DNA of 64,000 bases from NCBI RefSeq assembly GCF_007859755.1, contig NZ_SJPF01000005.1, forward strand, positions 372,001 through 436,000. The letters are read 5' to 3'. A program made the translations under genes and the position numbers. This document shows positions 32,886 through 42,758 of this stretch, piece by piece. The first letter of the stretch is position 1; the number at the start of each line of letters is the position of its first letter. The stretch is from Blastopirellula retiformator. Lineage in GTDB: Bacteria; Planctomycetota; Planctomycetia; Pirellulales; Pirellulaceae. A model generated the notes under the pieces. That model was not told the DNA's origin, did not search any database, and worked only from the letters and a program-made list of their open reading frames with translations.

Positions 32886-35810
32886 CTACCAGTCGAGCGG
32901 CGACAGCCAGGCTTGCTTCAGCTCGTCCAGTTCGGCCGAGACGAGCGTCGTCTTGTCGTGCGTGATCGTGACGGTCGGCGCTTCGACGACGGTGCCGATC
33001 GCGGCGTGCGGAACGCCGGCCAACAGCGACTGGAACTGCTTCTCGTTCTCGGCCGGCACTTCGACCAGGAAGCGAGTATTCGATTCGCTGAACAAGAGGC
33101 TGACCGCGTGCTTGGCCGCGACGTCATGCGGCATCGCGTCGAGCGAAACCTCGGCGCCCAGTCCGCCCGCGAACGCCATTTCGGCCAGGGCGACGGCGAG
33201 ACCACCTTCCGACAAGTCGTGGCACGCTCGGACGAGCCCGCCATGGATCGCCTTGTGAAGCGAGGTGAAGGTCGCCTTGGCGACGGCCGGATTGACCTTC
33301 GGCGCGGCGCCTTCTTTTTGGCCGTGAATCAGGGCCCAGTGCGAACCGCCCAACTCGTTGAACGTCTTGCCGACGACATAGAGCTTGCTGCCTGCTTTCT
33401 TCAGGTCCATCGTCACGCAGCGGCGGACGTCGTCGACCTGACCGAGCGCGCTGATCAAGAGCGACGGGGGAATCGAGATCGTCTGCTTCTCCCCCTGGTC
33501 GTTAAAGTAGCTGAACTCGTTGTTCAAGCTGTCTTTGCCGGAGATGAACGGCGTGCCGAGGGCGATCGCCATGTCGTAGCAAGCGATCGCCGAACGAACG
33601 AGCGAGCCGAGCGTTTCGGGACGATCGGTATAGCCCCAACAGAAGTTATCGAGGATCGCAATTTGCGACGGATCGGCGCCGACGGCGACGCAATTGCGCA
33701 TCGCTTCGTCGATGGCGCTGGTCGCCATGTCGTAGGTGTCAAAGTCGCCATACCGCGGGTTCATGCCGCACGAGACGACCACGCCGCGGTTGGAAGTCAG
33801 CACCGGGCGGACGACAGCCGCGTCGCCAGGACCGTCGTTCATCACGCCGACCAGCGGCTTGATGGCGCTGCCGCCTTGCACTTCGTGGTCGTATTGGCGA
33901 ATGATCCAGTGTTTGCTAGCGACGTTGAGCGAGCCGAGGATGCTCTTCAGGTCAGCGGCAAAGTCGCAACTCTTCGCGACCGGCAGCTTCACTTCTTTGA
34001 CCGGCAGCGGCTTGTAGGTCGCTTCGCGGATGATTGGCGGGCGTCCGTCGTGCAGGAATTTCATGTCGAGGTCGCCGACCTGCTCGTTGTAATAGAACAA
34101 CTTCAGGCGGCCGGTCGGAACGTAGCGGCCGATAATGGTCGCTTCGACTCCTTCGCTGCTGCACAGTTCTTCCAACTCGTCCCATTTGTCGTCGGGCACG
34201 GCCAGGATCATGCGCTCTTGGGCTTCGCTGATCCAGATTTCGGTGTAGGAGAGGCCGTCGTATTTCAGCGGGGCTCGATCGAGCCAAACGTCGGCGCCGA
34301 TCATCTCGCCCATTTCGCCCACGGCACTCGAGAACCCGCCAGCGCCGCAGTCGGTGACCGCATTGAACAGCCCACGATCGCGAGCTTCCAGCAGGACGTC
34401 GAGCACCATCTTCTCGGTGATCGCGTTGCCGATTTGGACGGCGCCGCCGGAGAGCGATTCGCTTTCGCTGGTCAGCTCGGCCGAGCTGAACGTGGCGCCA
34501 TGGATGCCGTCGCGACCGGTTCGTCCACCCAGGGCGACGATCAGGTCGTTCGCCTTCGGTTCTTTGAACGAGTGTTGCTGCGGGATCAGCCCGACGTTGC
34601 CACAGTAAACGAGCGGGTTACCGAGGTAACGCTCGTCAAAGTAAACGGCGCCGTTGACGGTCGGAATACCCATCCGGTTGCCGTAGTCGCGCACGCCGCT
34701 GACGACGCCGTTCATCACCCGTCGCGGATGGAGCACGCCTTGCGGCAGCGATTCCGGATCGACATCGGGCGGAGCGAAGCAGAAGACGTCGGTGTTGCAG
34801 ATCGGCTTGGCGCCCATGCCGGTCCCCATTGGATCGCGGACAACGCCGCCGATGCCGGTGTTGGCGCCACCGTAAGGTTCCAGCGCCGACGGGTGGTTGT
34901 GGGTTTCGACCTTGAAGACGACGTTGTGCTCTTCGTCAAAGCGGACGATGCCGGCGTTGTCTTGGAAGACGCTGACGCACCAGTCCTTGTCACCCAGCGA
35001 TTCGCGAATCTCCTGCGTCGCCGCGAAGATCGTTTCCTTCAACATGTTATTGAAGCTGCGTTTCCCCTTTTCGTCTTCGTAGGCGATCCGGCCGGCCAGG
35101 GTTTTGTGGCTGCAGTGCTCGCTCCAGGTTTGAGCGACCGATTCCAGCTCGATGTCGGTCGGGTCGCGGCCCAGTTCGACAAAGTACTTTTGAATCGTCT
35201 GCATTTCGACCAGCGTCAGGTAGAGCTGACCTTCCTTGCTCAGCTTGGTTAGACCGGCGTCATCGAGTTTGCGGATCGGCGTCGTCTGCAGGGCGAACTC
35301 GTACGGCTTGCCGAACGAAAGCTTCTCGAACGGAATCGGGCCGACGATCACTTGCTCGATCGCGTCGTTGGCCAGCAGCTTATTGCAGAGTTTCTCGAAC
35401 TGGGCCTGCGGTAGTTCCGGCAACCAATACTTGCGGAACGTGCGAACCGCGGCGACCGATTGGCCGAAGTCGGCGATCGCGGTGGTCGTACTTTGTGCGA
35501 CCGGATCCATCACGCCCGGCTTGGGCAAGACGTAGACCTGCTGCGACAGCTCAGCCTTGGGCGCCTGCGAGAGGGAGTCGGCGCCGGCCTCGTCGATCTT
35601 GGCCGTTTCGACCACCGTATCGCACAGCAGTTGATCGGAGAGCAGTTCGACGTACTCGCGATTGAATTCGGCTTGGATCAGGAACCCGCGCGCCGTCGCG
35701 ACGTGCAGATCCGACGCCAGACCGAGATCGGCCGCGGCGGCAATAAGCGAATCAGCGGCAGCGTCGCGCTCGTCAGCGGACGGATAGATATCAATTTCCC
35801 ACAGCGTCAC
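32886..35810 (-). CDS. purL: Phosphoribosylformylglycinamidine synthase, long PurL with PurS-like N-terminus
   Basis: ATP-dependent step of purine synthesis. 974 residues, between small PurL (about 740) and the large fused form (about 1290). The first about 170 residues look like one or two PurS-like domains (IDIYPSADERDAAADSL; QVYVLPKPGVMDPVAQSTTTAI), followed by the linker (LYLTLVEMQTIQKYF), SEHCSHKTL, HNHPSALEPYGGANTGIGG and a second PurM-like half (GGLAVALAEMAF). No separate purS is seen, so the fusion probably supplies it. It overlaps the end of tyrA by 20 bp, and purQ follows. Confidence 0.95.
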   Translation of the reverse strand: MTLWEIDIYPSADERDAAADSLIAAAADLGLASDLHVATARGFLIQAEFNREYVELLSDQLLCDTVVETAKIDEAGADSLSQAPKAELSQQVYVLPKPGVMDPVAQSTTTAIADFGQSVAAVRTFRKYWLPELPQAQFEKLCNKLLANDAIEQVIVGPIPFEKLSFGKPYEFALQTTPIRKLDDAGLTKLSKEGQLYLTLVEMQTIQKYFVELGRDPTDIELESVAQTWSEHCSHKTLAGRIAYEDEKGKRSFNNMLKETIFAATQEIRESLGDKDWCVSVFQDNAGIVRFDEEHNVVFKVETHNHPSALEPYGGANTGIGGVVRDPMGTGMGAKPICNTDVFCFAPPDVDPESLPQGVLHPRRVMNGVVSGVRDYGNRMGIPTVNGAVYFDERYLGNPLVYCGNVGLIPQQHSFKEPKANDLIVALGGRTGRDGIHGATFSSAELTSESESLSGGAVQIGNAITEKMVLDVLLEARDRGLFNAVTDCGAGGFSSAVGEMGEMIGADVWLDRAPLKYDGLSYTEIWISEAQERMILAVPDDKWDELEELCSSEGVEATIIGRYVPTGRLKLFYYNEQVGDLDMKFLHDGRPPIIREATYKPLPVKEVKLPVAKSCDFAADLKSILGSLNVASKHWIIRQYDHEVQGGSAIKPLVGVMNDGPGDAAVVRPVLTSNRGVVVSCGMNPRYGDFDTYDMATSAIDEAMRNCVAVGADPSQIAILDNFCWGYTDRPETLGSLVRSAIACYDMAIALGTPFISGKDSLNNEFSYFNDQGEKQTISIPPSLLISALGQVDDVRRCVTMDLKKAGSKLYVVGKTFNELGGSHWALIHGQKEGAAPKVNPAVAKATFTSLHKAIHGGLVRACHDLSEGGLAVALAEMAFAGGLGAEVSLDAMPHDVAAKHAVSLLFSESNTRFLVEVPAENEKQFQSLLAGVPHAAIGTVVEAPTVTITHDKTTLVSAELDELKQAWLSPLDW

Positions 35811-36633
35811 GGCGATTTTTTCCGTCGTTTAGGAGTTTTTCGAGCTTGGCGTCATTCTCGCTTTCGAGCGATTCACGCAAAGCCGCCAGCACTTTCTCAA
35901 ACTTGTCGAGCGCCTTCAAGACGTGGCCTCGATTCGATGTAAATATCTGTCGCCACAGCGCGGCGTCGCCACCGGCGATCCGCGTGGTGTCGTACCAGCC
36001 GGTTGCGGTTAGGGGCAGCCATTTCTCGGGGGTGGTCGCCGCTACGGCCGCCGCCGCCCAGTGAGGCAGATGGCTGGTGAAGGCCAGCGCCTCGTCATGT
36101 TCTTTCGGTTCCATCCAGACGACGGTCGCGCCGAGCGCCGTCCAGAGATCTTCGATCGTCTCGGCTGCCGCCTGGTCGGTCTTGGCGGTTGGCGTCAGCA
36201 CTACCGTGCGGTCGACAAACAGGCCGGCGTCGGCATGTTTGGGGCCTGCTTTGGCGCCCCCGGCCAGCGGATGGCCGCCGACAAACCGGGCGTTCTTCAG
36301 ACCTTTGTTCAGTGCGGCGACGATTTCTCCCTTGGTGCTGCCGGCGTCGGTCACAATCGTGCCTGGCTGACAGTGGCGATCGACTTGCTGCACCAGATGA
36401 ACGATTTTGTCGACCGGAGCGCAGATGATCACCAACTCGGCATTCTCAACCCCGGCGTCAATATCGGTCGCCGCCTGGTCAATTGCGCCAACTTTCAGAG
36501 CGTCCGCCAAACTTTCCTGACTTCGCCCGACCCCGACAATCTTCTTGGCTAACCCGCGAGCCCGCATCGCCAGACCGATCGAACCGCCGATCAGGCCGAC
36601 TCCGACGATCGTGGCTTGGTTCCACTGGGGCAT
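35791..36633 (-). CDS. tyrA: Prephenate dehydrogenase
   Basis: Converts prephenate to 4-hydroxyphenylpyruvate for tyrosine synthesis. 280 residues from ATG 36633. The NAD-binding Rossmann motif is VGVGLIGGSIGLAMRARGL near the start; VTDAGSTKGEIV, GHPLAGGAKAGPKHAD (substrate-binding histidine) and SHLPHWAAAAVA are the family blocks. No ACT or chorismate-mutase domain is fused. Nine upstream codons (to 36660) are possible. The 3' end overlaps purL by 20 bp, implying translational coupling with a purine gene. Confidence 0.92.
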   Translation of the reverse strand: MPQWNQATIVGVGLIGGSIGLAMRARGLAKKIVGVGRSQESLADALKVGAIDQAATDIDAGVENAELVIICAPVDKIVHLVQQVDRHCQPGTIVTDAGSTKGEIVAALNKGLKNARFVGGHPLAGGAKAGPKHADAGLFVDRTVVLTPTAKTDQAAAETIEDLWTALGATVVWMEPKEHDEALAFTSHLPHWAAAAVAATTPEKWLPLTATGWYDTTRIAGGDAALWRQIFTSNRGHVLKALDKFEKVLAALRESLESENDAKLEKLLNDGKNRRDAVGN

Positions 36634-36794
36634 GGGGGCTTTGTGGGGTGTTAGTAGCAATTGGCTAATTTCGAGAATCGATTAGTTTAACAAAATCTGA
36701 TCCATTAGGCGGAGGGGCTAGGCGCTCCCATGGGCGAATTCCCCAGGTATCTTGGGAAGGAAACCGTTCCGACTCCCATAAATCGCGAGATGGC

Positions 36795-37847
36795 ATGTTT
36801 TTTTCCCCACGCATCGGACTTCAGACCCTCGTCCAGCTTTGCCGGCGGGTCGGAACGCAGCTGGACGCAGGTGTGGATGACCGCACCATCTGGCGGCGCG
36901 AAGTCGAGCGGGCTCATGGCGCCCAGCGGCGGGTGATGGAAGAGATTCGTGATGGGGTTGAGCGGGGATCAACCTTGGGGGACGCTTTGAAGCGAACCGG
37001 CGACTACTTTCCGCATGTTTTTCGTGAAATGGTCCGCCTGGGGGACGAAACGGGACATCTTGATCGGATACTGCAGGAACTGTCGGAACGGTACGAACAT
37101 CGGCTCCAGCTCCGCCGGTCGTTTCTGGCGGGGATCGCCTGGCCGATGATCCAGCTGATTTTTGCAGTCGTCTTTGTTGGGCTGCTGATCTGGTTCATGG
37201 GCTTCCTGGGCCGTACGACGGGAAAACCGATCGACATCCTGGGGTTCGGGCTGGTCGGTACCTCGGGCATGCTCACCTATTTTTCGATCGTCGGCGCCAT
37301 CGTGTTCGGCAGCGGGGTGATTTGGATGTTCTATCGCCAGGGGCAGCTCGATTTTTTGCCGATCGGCCGAATCGCGATGAACATCCCCGGAGTCGGCGCC
37401 CCACTCAAAACGATCGCCCTGTCGCAAATGGCCTGGACGCTGGCGCTGACCACCGGCGGCGGGCTCGACGCACGCCGGGCGATTCGACTCGGTCTTGAGT
37501 CCACCCACAGCGACTACTACACGCAGTTCATCGACCAGGTCGATCGCGAGATTTTGGCCGGGGAAGAAATCGGCGACGCGCTGCGGCACACCGGCGTCTT
37601 TCCGGAAGAGTTTCTCGACGCCATCTACACCGGCGAGCTGACCGGCCGAATTTCGGAGATGATGGAGAAACTGTCGGACGACTATCAGTCTCGTGCGAAG
37701 GCAGCGCTCAACATGCTGGCGATGATCGCCGGTTTTGGCGTTTGGCTGTTGGTGGCGGGGTTGTTGGTGACGTTGATTTTCCGGATCTTCTTCAACGCCT
37801 ACTTGGGGCCGATGAACGAGGCGCTGGATGACTTGAATGGTTTCTAG
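36795..37847 (+). CDS. Type II secretion F-domain protein (GspF/PilC-like)
   Basis: 350 residues. Inner-membrane platform protein of type II secretion or type IV pilus-like machines. Two T2SF domains: one around residues 40-150 (RGSTLGDALKRTGDYFPHVFREMVRLGDETGHLDRIL) and one around 210-330 (GGGLDARRAIRLGL...GVFPEEFLDAIYTGELTGRI), each followed by membrane helices (about 115-145, 155-185, 315-345). Members normally have about 400 residues; this one starts a little late, directly in domain 1. No other secretion genes flank it. Confidence 0.9.
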   Translation: MFFSPRIGLQTLVQLCRRVGTQLDAGVDDRTIWRREVERAHGAQRRVMEEIRDGVERGSTLGDALKRTGDYFPHVFREMVRLGDETGHLDRILQELSERYEHRLQLRRSFLAGIAWPMIQLIFAVVFVGLLIWFMGFLGRTTGKPIDILGFGLVGTSGMLTYFSIVGAIVFGSGVIWMFYRQGQLDFLPIGRIAMNIPGVGAPLKTIALSQMAWTLALTTGGGLDARRAIRLGLESTHSDYYTQFIDQVDREILAGEEIGDALRHTGVFPEEFLDAIYTGELTGRISEMMEKLSDDYQSRAKAALNMLAMIAGFGVWLLVAGLLVTLIFRIFFNAYLGPMNEALDDLNGF

Positions 37848-37929
37848 CGGCCAGATTTTCAGGGTGAGTTCTACCAACTAGCCAATGTATGGGGGATGGC
37901 CCTATTGTGGAAAAACCACGTGTTCGGTG

Positions 37930-38116
37930 CGAGAACCTTCCTGGGTTCGCAAACGATCTCACATCCGCTTTAACAGTCCGTTGATTTTCTCGTCGGACTG
38001 CGTGATCGCACGGATGCGATCCCAAAATAACGACGTAAGTCGTTATTTTGCGAGCCGCGAAGAGCTATGCTCTGAGCCTGGCGAGGTTGAAAAATGCCAC
38101 GATGGCATTTTTCAAC
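37930..38116. repeat. Cluster of five hairpins (REP/BIME-like)
   Basis: Successive perfect inverted repeats: 37974-37980/37994-38000, 38004-38010/38015-38021, 38024-38034/38039-38049, 38061-38065/38069-38073 and 38086-38099/38103-38116. The last has a 14-bp stem and a 3-base loop. No open reading frame of note uses this DNA. It fills most of the 418-bp gap between the GspF-like gene and the DUF1549 gene. It could be a REP-type repeat or a folded transcript. Confidence 0.65.
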
Positions 38117-38266
38117 AGGCAGTTGAGCCTTGCAAAGCCGGTATGACTTTACTGGGCGTCTCCCCTCTTTCTCTCTGGTAATCGTCTCCTGGGAAAACTA
38201 CCTTGAAGTTTGCATCGAGCGTCTGCGATACTTCGCTCCCGCCACCACTCTCTTTGAGAAGGGCTC

Positions 38267-41200
38267 ATGCAGCATTCCCGCCTATTTTCTGCCTGCCTGG
38301 TTTTTTTGCTCGTTCCGCTCTCGTCGCTCGCGGCGGCGGAGATCGATTTCAATCGCGACATCCGTCCGCTGTTTGCGTCGAAATGTATTGCCTGTCATGG
38401 CCCTGACGAAGGTCATCGCGAAGCCGATCTGCGGTTGGACGAGCGGGACGCGGCGATTGAGTATGGCGCGATCACGCCTGGTTCGCCGGACGAGAGTTTG
38501 CTGCTGGAGCGGATCTTGACCGATGATCATGATCTGCAGATGCCGCCGCCCCCTACCAACGATACGCTGACGGCGGACGAAAAGAAGTTGTTCACGCAGT
38601 GGATCAAAGAAGGGGCGCCCTACGCGAAACATTGGGCGTTTGTCCATCCGCAGACATCTCCCCTGCCGGAAGTTGCCGATGCCGGCTGGGCGAAAGGCCC
38701 GCTCGATTCGTACATACTCGCGCGGCTTGAACAGGAAGGCTTAACGCCATCACCCCAGGCCGATCGCTACGCATTGATTCGCCGGGTCTCGCTTGATTTG
38801 ACGGGCCTGCCGCCGACGCCGGAAGAGGCGGAGGCGTTTGCCAATGATCCTGATCCGGGCGCTTACGAAAAGCTGGTCGATCATCTACTGGCTTCTCCCC
38901 GCTATGGCGAACGTTGGGCGCGGGACTGGCTCGACTTGGTCCGCTATTCTGACACCAACGGCTATGAGAAGGATCGAGAGCGTTCGATCTGGCCCTACCG
39001 CGATTGGGTCATTCAGGCGATCAACAACGACATGCCGTACGATCAATTCTCGATCGAACAGATCGCTGGAGACATGTTGCCGAAAGCGACCGAAAGCCAA
39101 AAAGTTGCAACCGGTTTTCATCGCAACACGATGCTCAACGAAGAAGGGGGCATCGACCCGCTCGAGTTTCGCTTCTATGCGATGATCGATCGAGTCTCGA
39201 CGACCGGCACGATCTGGTTGGGGATGACGGTCGGTTGCGCTCAGTGCCACACGCACAAGTACGATCCAATCACGCACACCGACTTCTACAGCTTCATGGC
39301 GCTGCTCAACAACGCGGATGAACCGGATCAGGTGCTGAAGCGTCCGGCGATTGTCGAGCAGCGGGCAAAGCTGTTGGCCGAGATCGAAACGCTGGAGTCG
39401 GCGCTCCCCAATCAGTTTCCGCCGGCCGAAGGTGATGGACCGATCGAGCAGCGGCGCCACGCAAATCTGGAAAAGCGGAAAGCGGCCTGGCTGGCCGAAG
39501 CCGAGGCGAATGCGACCCCGTGGCAAACGCTGATGGCGTCGAAGCTGGAAACGAACTTGCCGAAGCTGGAAACGCTGGCCGATGGTTCAATCTTTTCGAG
39601 CGGCGACATAACGAAGCGCGACGTCTTTACGCTGACCTTTCCGATCGACCCATCGCAGTTGCCGCTGACGGCACTTCGCTTGGAGGTCTTGCCCGATGAA
39701 CGTCTCCCGGCCGGCGGACCAGGGCGCTCGTACTACGAAGGACGCCAGGGCGATTTCTTTTTGAGTGAACTGTCAGCAAAGCTGGGGGACCAGCCGATCC
39801 CGCTTACCGCCGCATCGCATAGCTACGGCAAGATCAGCATCGGCAGCGGTAGCGCCGATGCAGCGAATGTACTCGACGGCGATGGTTCGACTGGTTGGGG
39901 AACCGCCCAGCGTGAAGGGGAAGCGAATCAGCTGGTCGTCAATATGGCCGAGCCGATTACCAGCCCCGGCGATCTGACGATCGAGCTATTGTTCGAGCGG
40001 CACTTTGCCGCCAGTTTGGGCCGCTTTCGGATCTCGGCGGCCAGTTTACAAGTCGAAGCAATCGCCAAGTCGATGACGACCGAAGTCGAAATGATCTTGG
40101 TGAAGAAGGTCGAAGCACGGACGGCCGAGGAAACGAAACGGCTTGACCACTACTATCTTTCGGTAGCGCCCGCGCTGGCCGCGGCTCGCAAGCCAATTGA
40201 TCAGCTACGCAAGAAGCTGCCGCAGTTCCCAACGTCGATGGTGATGCTGGAGCGGCCCGCCGACAATCCACGGGAAACGTTCCGCCATCATCGAGGTGAG
40301 TACCTCAGTCCGAAGGAAAAGGTGACGCCGCGGATTCCGGAGTTCTTGGGGATGGAATCGAAGGAGGCGCCAGCCGATCGACTAGAGCTGGCCAAGTGGC
40401 TGGTAAGTCGCGAGAACCCGCTGGCGGCCCGCGTTGCAGTGAATCGGTGGTGGCAGGCCTTTTTTGGCCGCGGCCTGGTCGAAAGCAGCGGCGATTTTGG
40501 GACGCAATCGCAGCCGCCGTCGCATCCTGAGCTACTCGACTATCTCGCTTGCTCGCTGATGGAAAACGACTGGTCGATGAAGCAGCTGCATCGCGAGATC
40601 GTGCTGAGCGCCACCTATCGGCAAGATTCGCGACAGACCGAAAAGCTGAAGTCGGCCGATCCGCAGAACCGTCTGCTGGCGCGGGGGCCGCGATTGCGTA
40701 TCGACGCCGAGATGGTCCGCGACGCGATGCTGCTGGCCAGCGGTAAGCTGTCGGACAAGATGTACGGCCGCGGCGTCTTTCCGCCGCAACCGGCCAGCGT
40801 GACGGCGCTTGCCTACGGCGGATTCCGCTGGAACGAGTCGCAGGGCGAAGATCGGTATCGCCGCTCGATCTACACCTTCAGCAAACGGACGGCGCCGTTC
40901 GCCGCCTTCGCCGTGTTTGACGCTCCCAGCGGCGAAGTTTGTACCGCCAAACGGGATCGCAGTAACACGCCGCTGCAGGCGCTCACGTTGCTGAACGACG
41001 CGATGTATATCGAACTGGCGCGAGCGCTGGCCGCCGCGGCGGCCAGCGAAGCGACGACCGAACAGGCGATCGCCGAGAATCTGTTTCGGCGTCTGATGAC
41101 TCGCCCGCCGACGCCGGAGGAGGTGAAGGCGATCTTGCAATATCGCCAGACGCAGCTGACGCGGTTGCAGGCAGGCGAACTGGACGCGGCGAAAATCGGC

Positions 41201-41290
41201 GGCGGCGAAAGCTCTTCGCCGGAAGCTGCCGCTTGGGTGATGACGGCTCGAACGCTGATGAACCTGGACGAAGCGATTACCAAGTCTTAA
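38267..41290 (+). CDS. Planctomycete cytochrome-like protein (PSCyt1-DUF1549-DUF1553)
   Basis: 1007 residues with a Sec signal peptide (cleavage after LAAA) followed at once by a haem-binding CIACH (C40-H44) in the PSCyt1 domain. DUF1549 follows (YSDTNGYEKDRERSIWPYRDW; second CAQCH), then a carbohydrate-binding-like beta region (about 460-600), and DUF1553 (LVSRENPLAARVAVNRWW, RLRIDAEMVRDAMLL). Family members are periplasmic and often associated with polysaccharide or sulfated-glycan use in planctomycetes; the activity is unknown. The DUF1501 gene follows after 13 bp. Confidence 0.94.
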   Translation: MQHSRLFSACLVFLLVPLSSLAAAEIDFNRDIRPLFASKCIACHGPDEGHREADLRLDERDAAIEYGAITPGSPDESLLLERILTDDHDLQMPPPPTNDTLTADEKKLFTQWIKEGAPYAKHWAFVHPQTSPLPEVADAGWAKGPLDSYILARLEQEGLTPSPQADRYALIRRVSLDLTGLPPTPEEAEAFANDPDPGAYEKLVDHLLASPRYGERWARDWLDLVRYSDTNGYEKDRERSIWPYRDWVIQAINNDMPYDQFSIEQIAGDMLPKATESQKVATGFHRNTMLNEEGGIDPLEFRFYAMIDRVSTTGTIWLGMTVGCAQCHTHKYDPITHTDFYSFMALLNNADEPDQVLKRPAIVEQRAKLLAEIETLESALPNQFPPAEGDGPIEQRRHANLEKRKAAWLAEAEANATPWQTLMASKLETNLPKLETLADGSIFSSGDITKRDVFTLTFPIDPSQLPLTALRLEVLPDERLPAGGPGRSYYEGRQGDFFLSELSAKLGDQPIPLTAASHSYGKISIGSGSADAANVLDGDGSTGWGTAQREGEANQLVVNMAEPITSPGDLTIELLFERHFAASLGRFRISAASLQVEAIAKSMTTEVEMILVKKVEARTAEETKRLDHYYLSVAPALAAARKPIDQLRKKLPQFPTSMVMLERPADNPRETFRHHRGEYLSPKEKVTPRIPEFLGMESKEAPADRLELAKWLVSRENPLAARVAVNRWWQAFFGRGLVESSGDFGTQSQPPSHPELLDYLACSLMENDWSMKQLHREIVLSATYRQDSRQTEKLKSADPQNRLLARGPRLRIDAEMVRDAMLLASGKLSDKMYGRGVFPPQPASVTALAYGGFRWNESQGEDRYRRSIYTFSKRTAPFAAFAVFDAPSGEVCTAKRDRSNTPLQALTLLNDAMYIELARALAAAAASEATTEQAIAENLFRRLMTRPPTPEEVKAILQYRQTQLTRLQAGELDAAKIGGGESSSPEAAAWVMTARTLMNLDEAITKS

Positions 41291-41303
41291 GGAAGACCGC
41301 TCG

Positions 41304-42743
41304 ATGAACTGGCTGCAAGAACAAACGCGACGGCACTTCTTCCGCAACTGCGGCGTCGGACTCGGCAAGATCGCGCTGGCGTCGCTGTTGGCGGAGTCAA
41401 GCTTGGGCATTACCGCCGCGCAGGCCGAACCGATCAGTCCCTTCGCGCCGAAGCCGTCGCACTTTCCGGCAAAAGCGAAGCGGGTGATCTACCTGTTTAT
41501 GGCAGGGGCCCCGAGCCAGCTCGATATGTTCGACTACAAGCCGAAGTTGGCCGAGATGGAAGGGAAGCCAATCCCGCCGTCGGTGATCGCCGGGCAGCGG
41601 TATGCGTTCATTCAGCCCGACGCCGCGGTGCTGGGACCGCGGTTCTCATTCGCCAAGCATGGCGAGTGTGGCGCCGAGATTTCGGACCAGATGCCGCATC
41701 TGGCGAAGGTGGTCGACGACATCGCGATCATCCGCTCGGTGACGACCGACCATTTCAATCACGCCCCGGCCCAGCTCTTTTGCAACACCGGCAATGGCGT
41801 GCCCGGGCGGCCGAGCATGGGATCGTGGCTCAGCTATGGACTGGGAAGCGAAGCGAACGATTTGCCGTCGTTTGTGGTGCTGAAGAGCGGCGGTAGTCTC
41901 AGCGGCGGCGCCGCGATGTGGAACGCCGGGTTCTTGCCCTCGGTCCATCAAGGGGTTCCGTTTCGCGGGCAAGGGGATCCGATCTTGCATGTCTCCAATC
42001 CGACTGGCTACGACGATCAGGCTCAGCGCGATTCGCTTGATCTGATTCGTGACCTGAATCGCCAGCAACTGGCCCAGATTGGCGATCCGGAGATCAAGAC
42101 GCGGATGGAAGCGTATGAAATGGCGTATCGCATGCAGTCGCGGGCCCCAGAGCTGATGGACTTCGCGCAGGAAGCGAAGGAGACGCTCGATCTGTATGGC
42201 GCCGACCCGAAGGATACGAAGAAGTCGTTCGCCAACAATTGCTTGATGGCGCGGCGGCTGGTGCAGCGCGGCGTGCGGTTTGTTCAGGTTTACCAAGCCG
42301 ACTGGGATCATCACAGCGACGTCGCCGGCGGCGTCCGTTCGCAATGTCGAAAGACCGATCAGGCGTGCGCCGCGCTGATCCAAGACCTAAAGCGATGCGG
42401 CATGCTGGAGGATACGCTGGTCATCTGGGGCGGAGAATTTGGCCGCACCCCGATGGTCGAATCGAGCGCCGCGCTCGGCCGCAGCCAAGGCCGCGACCAT
42501 CATCCCCAGGCCTTTACCATGTGGATGGCCGGCGGCGGAATCAAGTCGGGCTTCAGCTACGGCGCAACGGACGAGTTGGGTTTTAACGTCGTCGAAAACA
42601 AAGTCCATGTCCATGACATCCAGGCCACCATCTTGCAATGCCTGGGGATCGATCACACGAAACTGACGTTCCGCCATCGCGGGCTCAACTTCAAGCTGAC
42701 CGGCGTCGAAGAGCATCACCCCGTGCTCGATCTACTCGCGTAG
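41304..42743 (+). CDS. DUF1501 protein, Tat-exported, sulfatase-fold
   Basis: 479 residues. Starts with a Tat-like signal (RRHFFRNCGVGLGKIALASLL). The rest is the DUF1501 family, related to alkaline phosphatase/sulfatase fold proteins: VIYLFMAGAPSQLDMFDYKP, MPHLAKVVDDIAIIRSVTTDHFNHAPA, DWDHH and WGGEFGRTP with DHHPQAFTMWMAGGG carry metal-binding histidines and aspartates. It always accompanies DUF1549/DUF1553 genes in planctomycetes, as here. Substrate unknown. AAGGAAG precedes the ATG. Confidence 0.92.
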   Translation: MNWLQEQTRRHFFRNCGVGLGKIALASLLAESSLGITAAQAEPISPFAPKPSHFPAKAKRVIYLFMAGAPSQLDMFDYKPKLAEMEGKPIPPSVIAGQRYAFIQPDAAVLGPRFSFAKHGECGAEISDQMPHLAKVVDDIAIIRSVTTDHFNHAPAQLFCNTGNGVPGRPSMGSWLSYGLGSEANDLPSFVVLKSGGSLSGGAAMWNAGFLPSVHQGVPFRGQGDPILHVSNPTGYDDQAQRDSLDLIRDLNRQQLAQIGDPEIKTRMEAYEMAYRMQSRAPELMDFAQEAKETLDLYGADPKDTKKSFANNCLMARRLVQRGVRFVQVYQADWDHHSDVAGGVRSQCRKTDQACAALIQDLKRCGMLEDTLVIWGGEFGRTPMVESSAALGRSQGRDHHPQAFTMWMAGGGIKSGFSYGATDELGFNVVENKVHVHDIQATILQCLGIDHTKLTFRHRGLNFKLTGVEEHHPVLDLLA

Positions 42744-42758
42744 GGCGATGCTCGTCGA

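Noticed and set aside
32913-35252. 779-codon plus-strand frame opposite purL
   Set aside because: Mirror of purL; the product is low in real folds and rich in Arg, His and Val.
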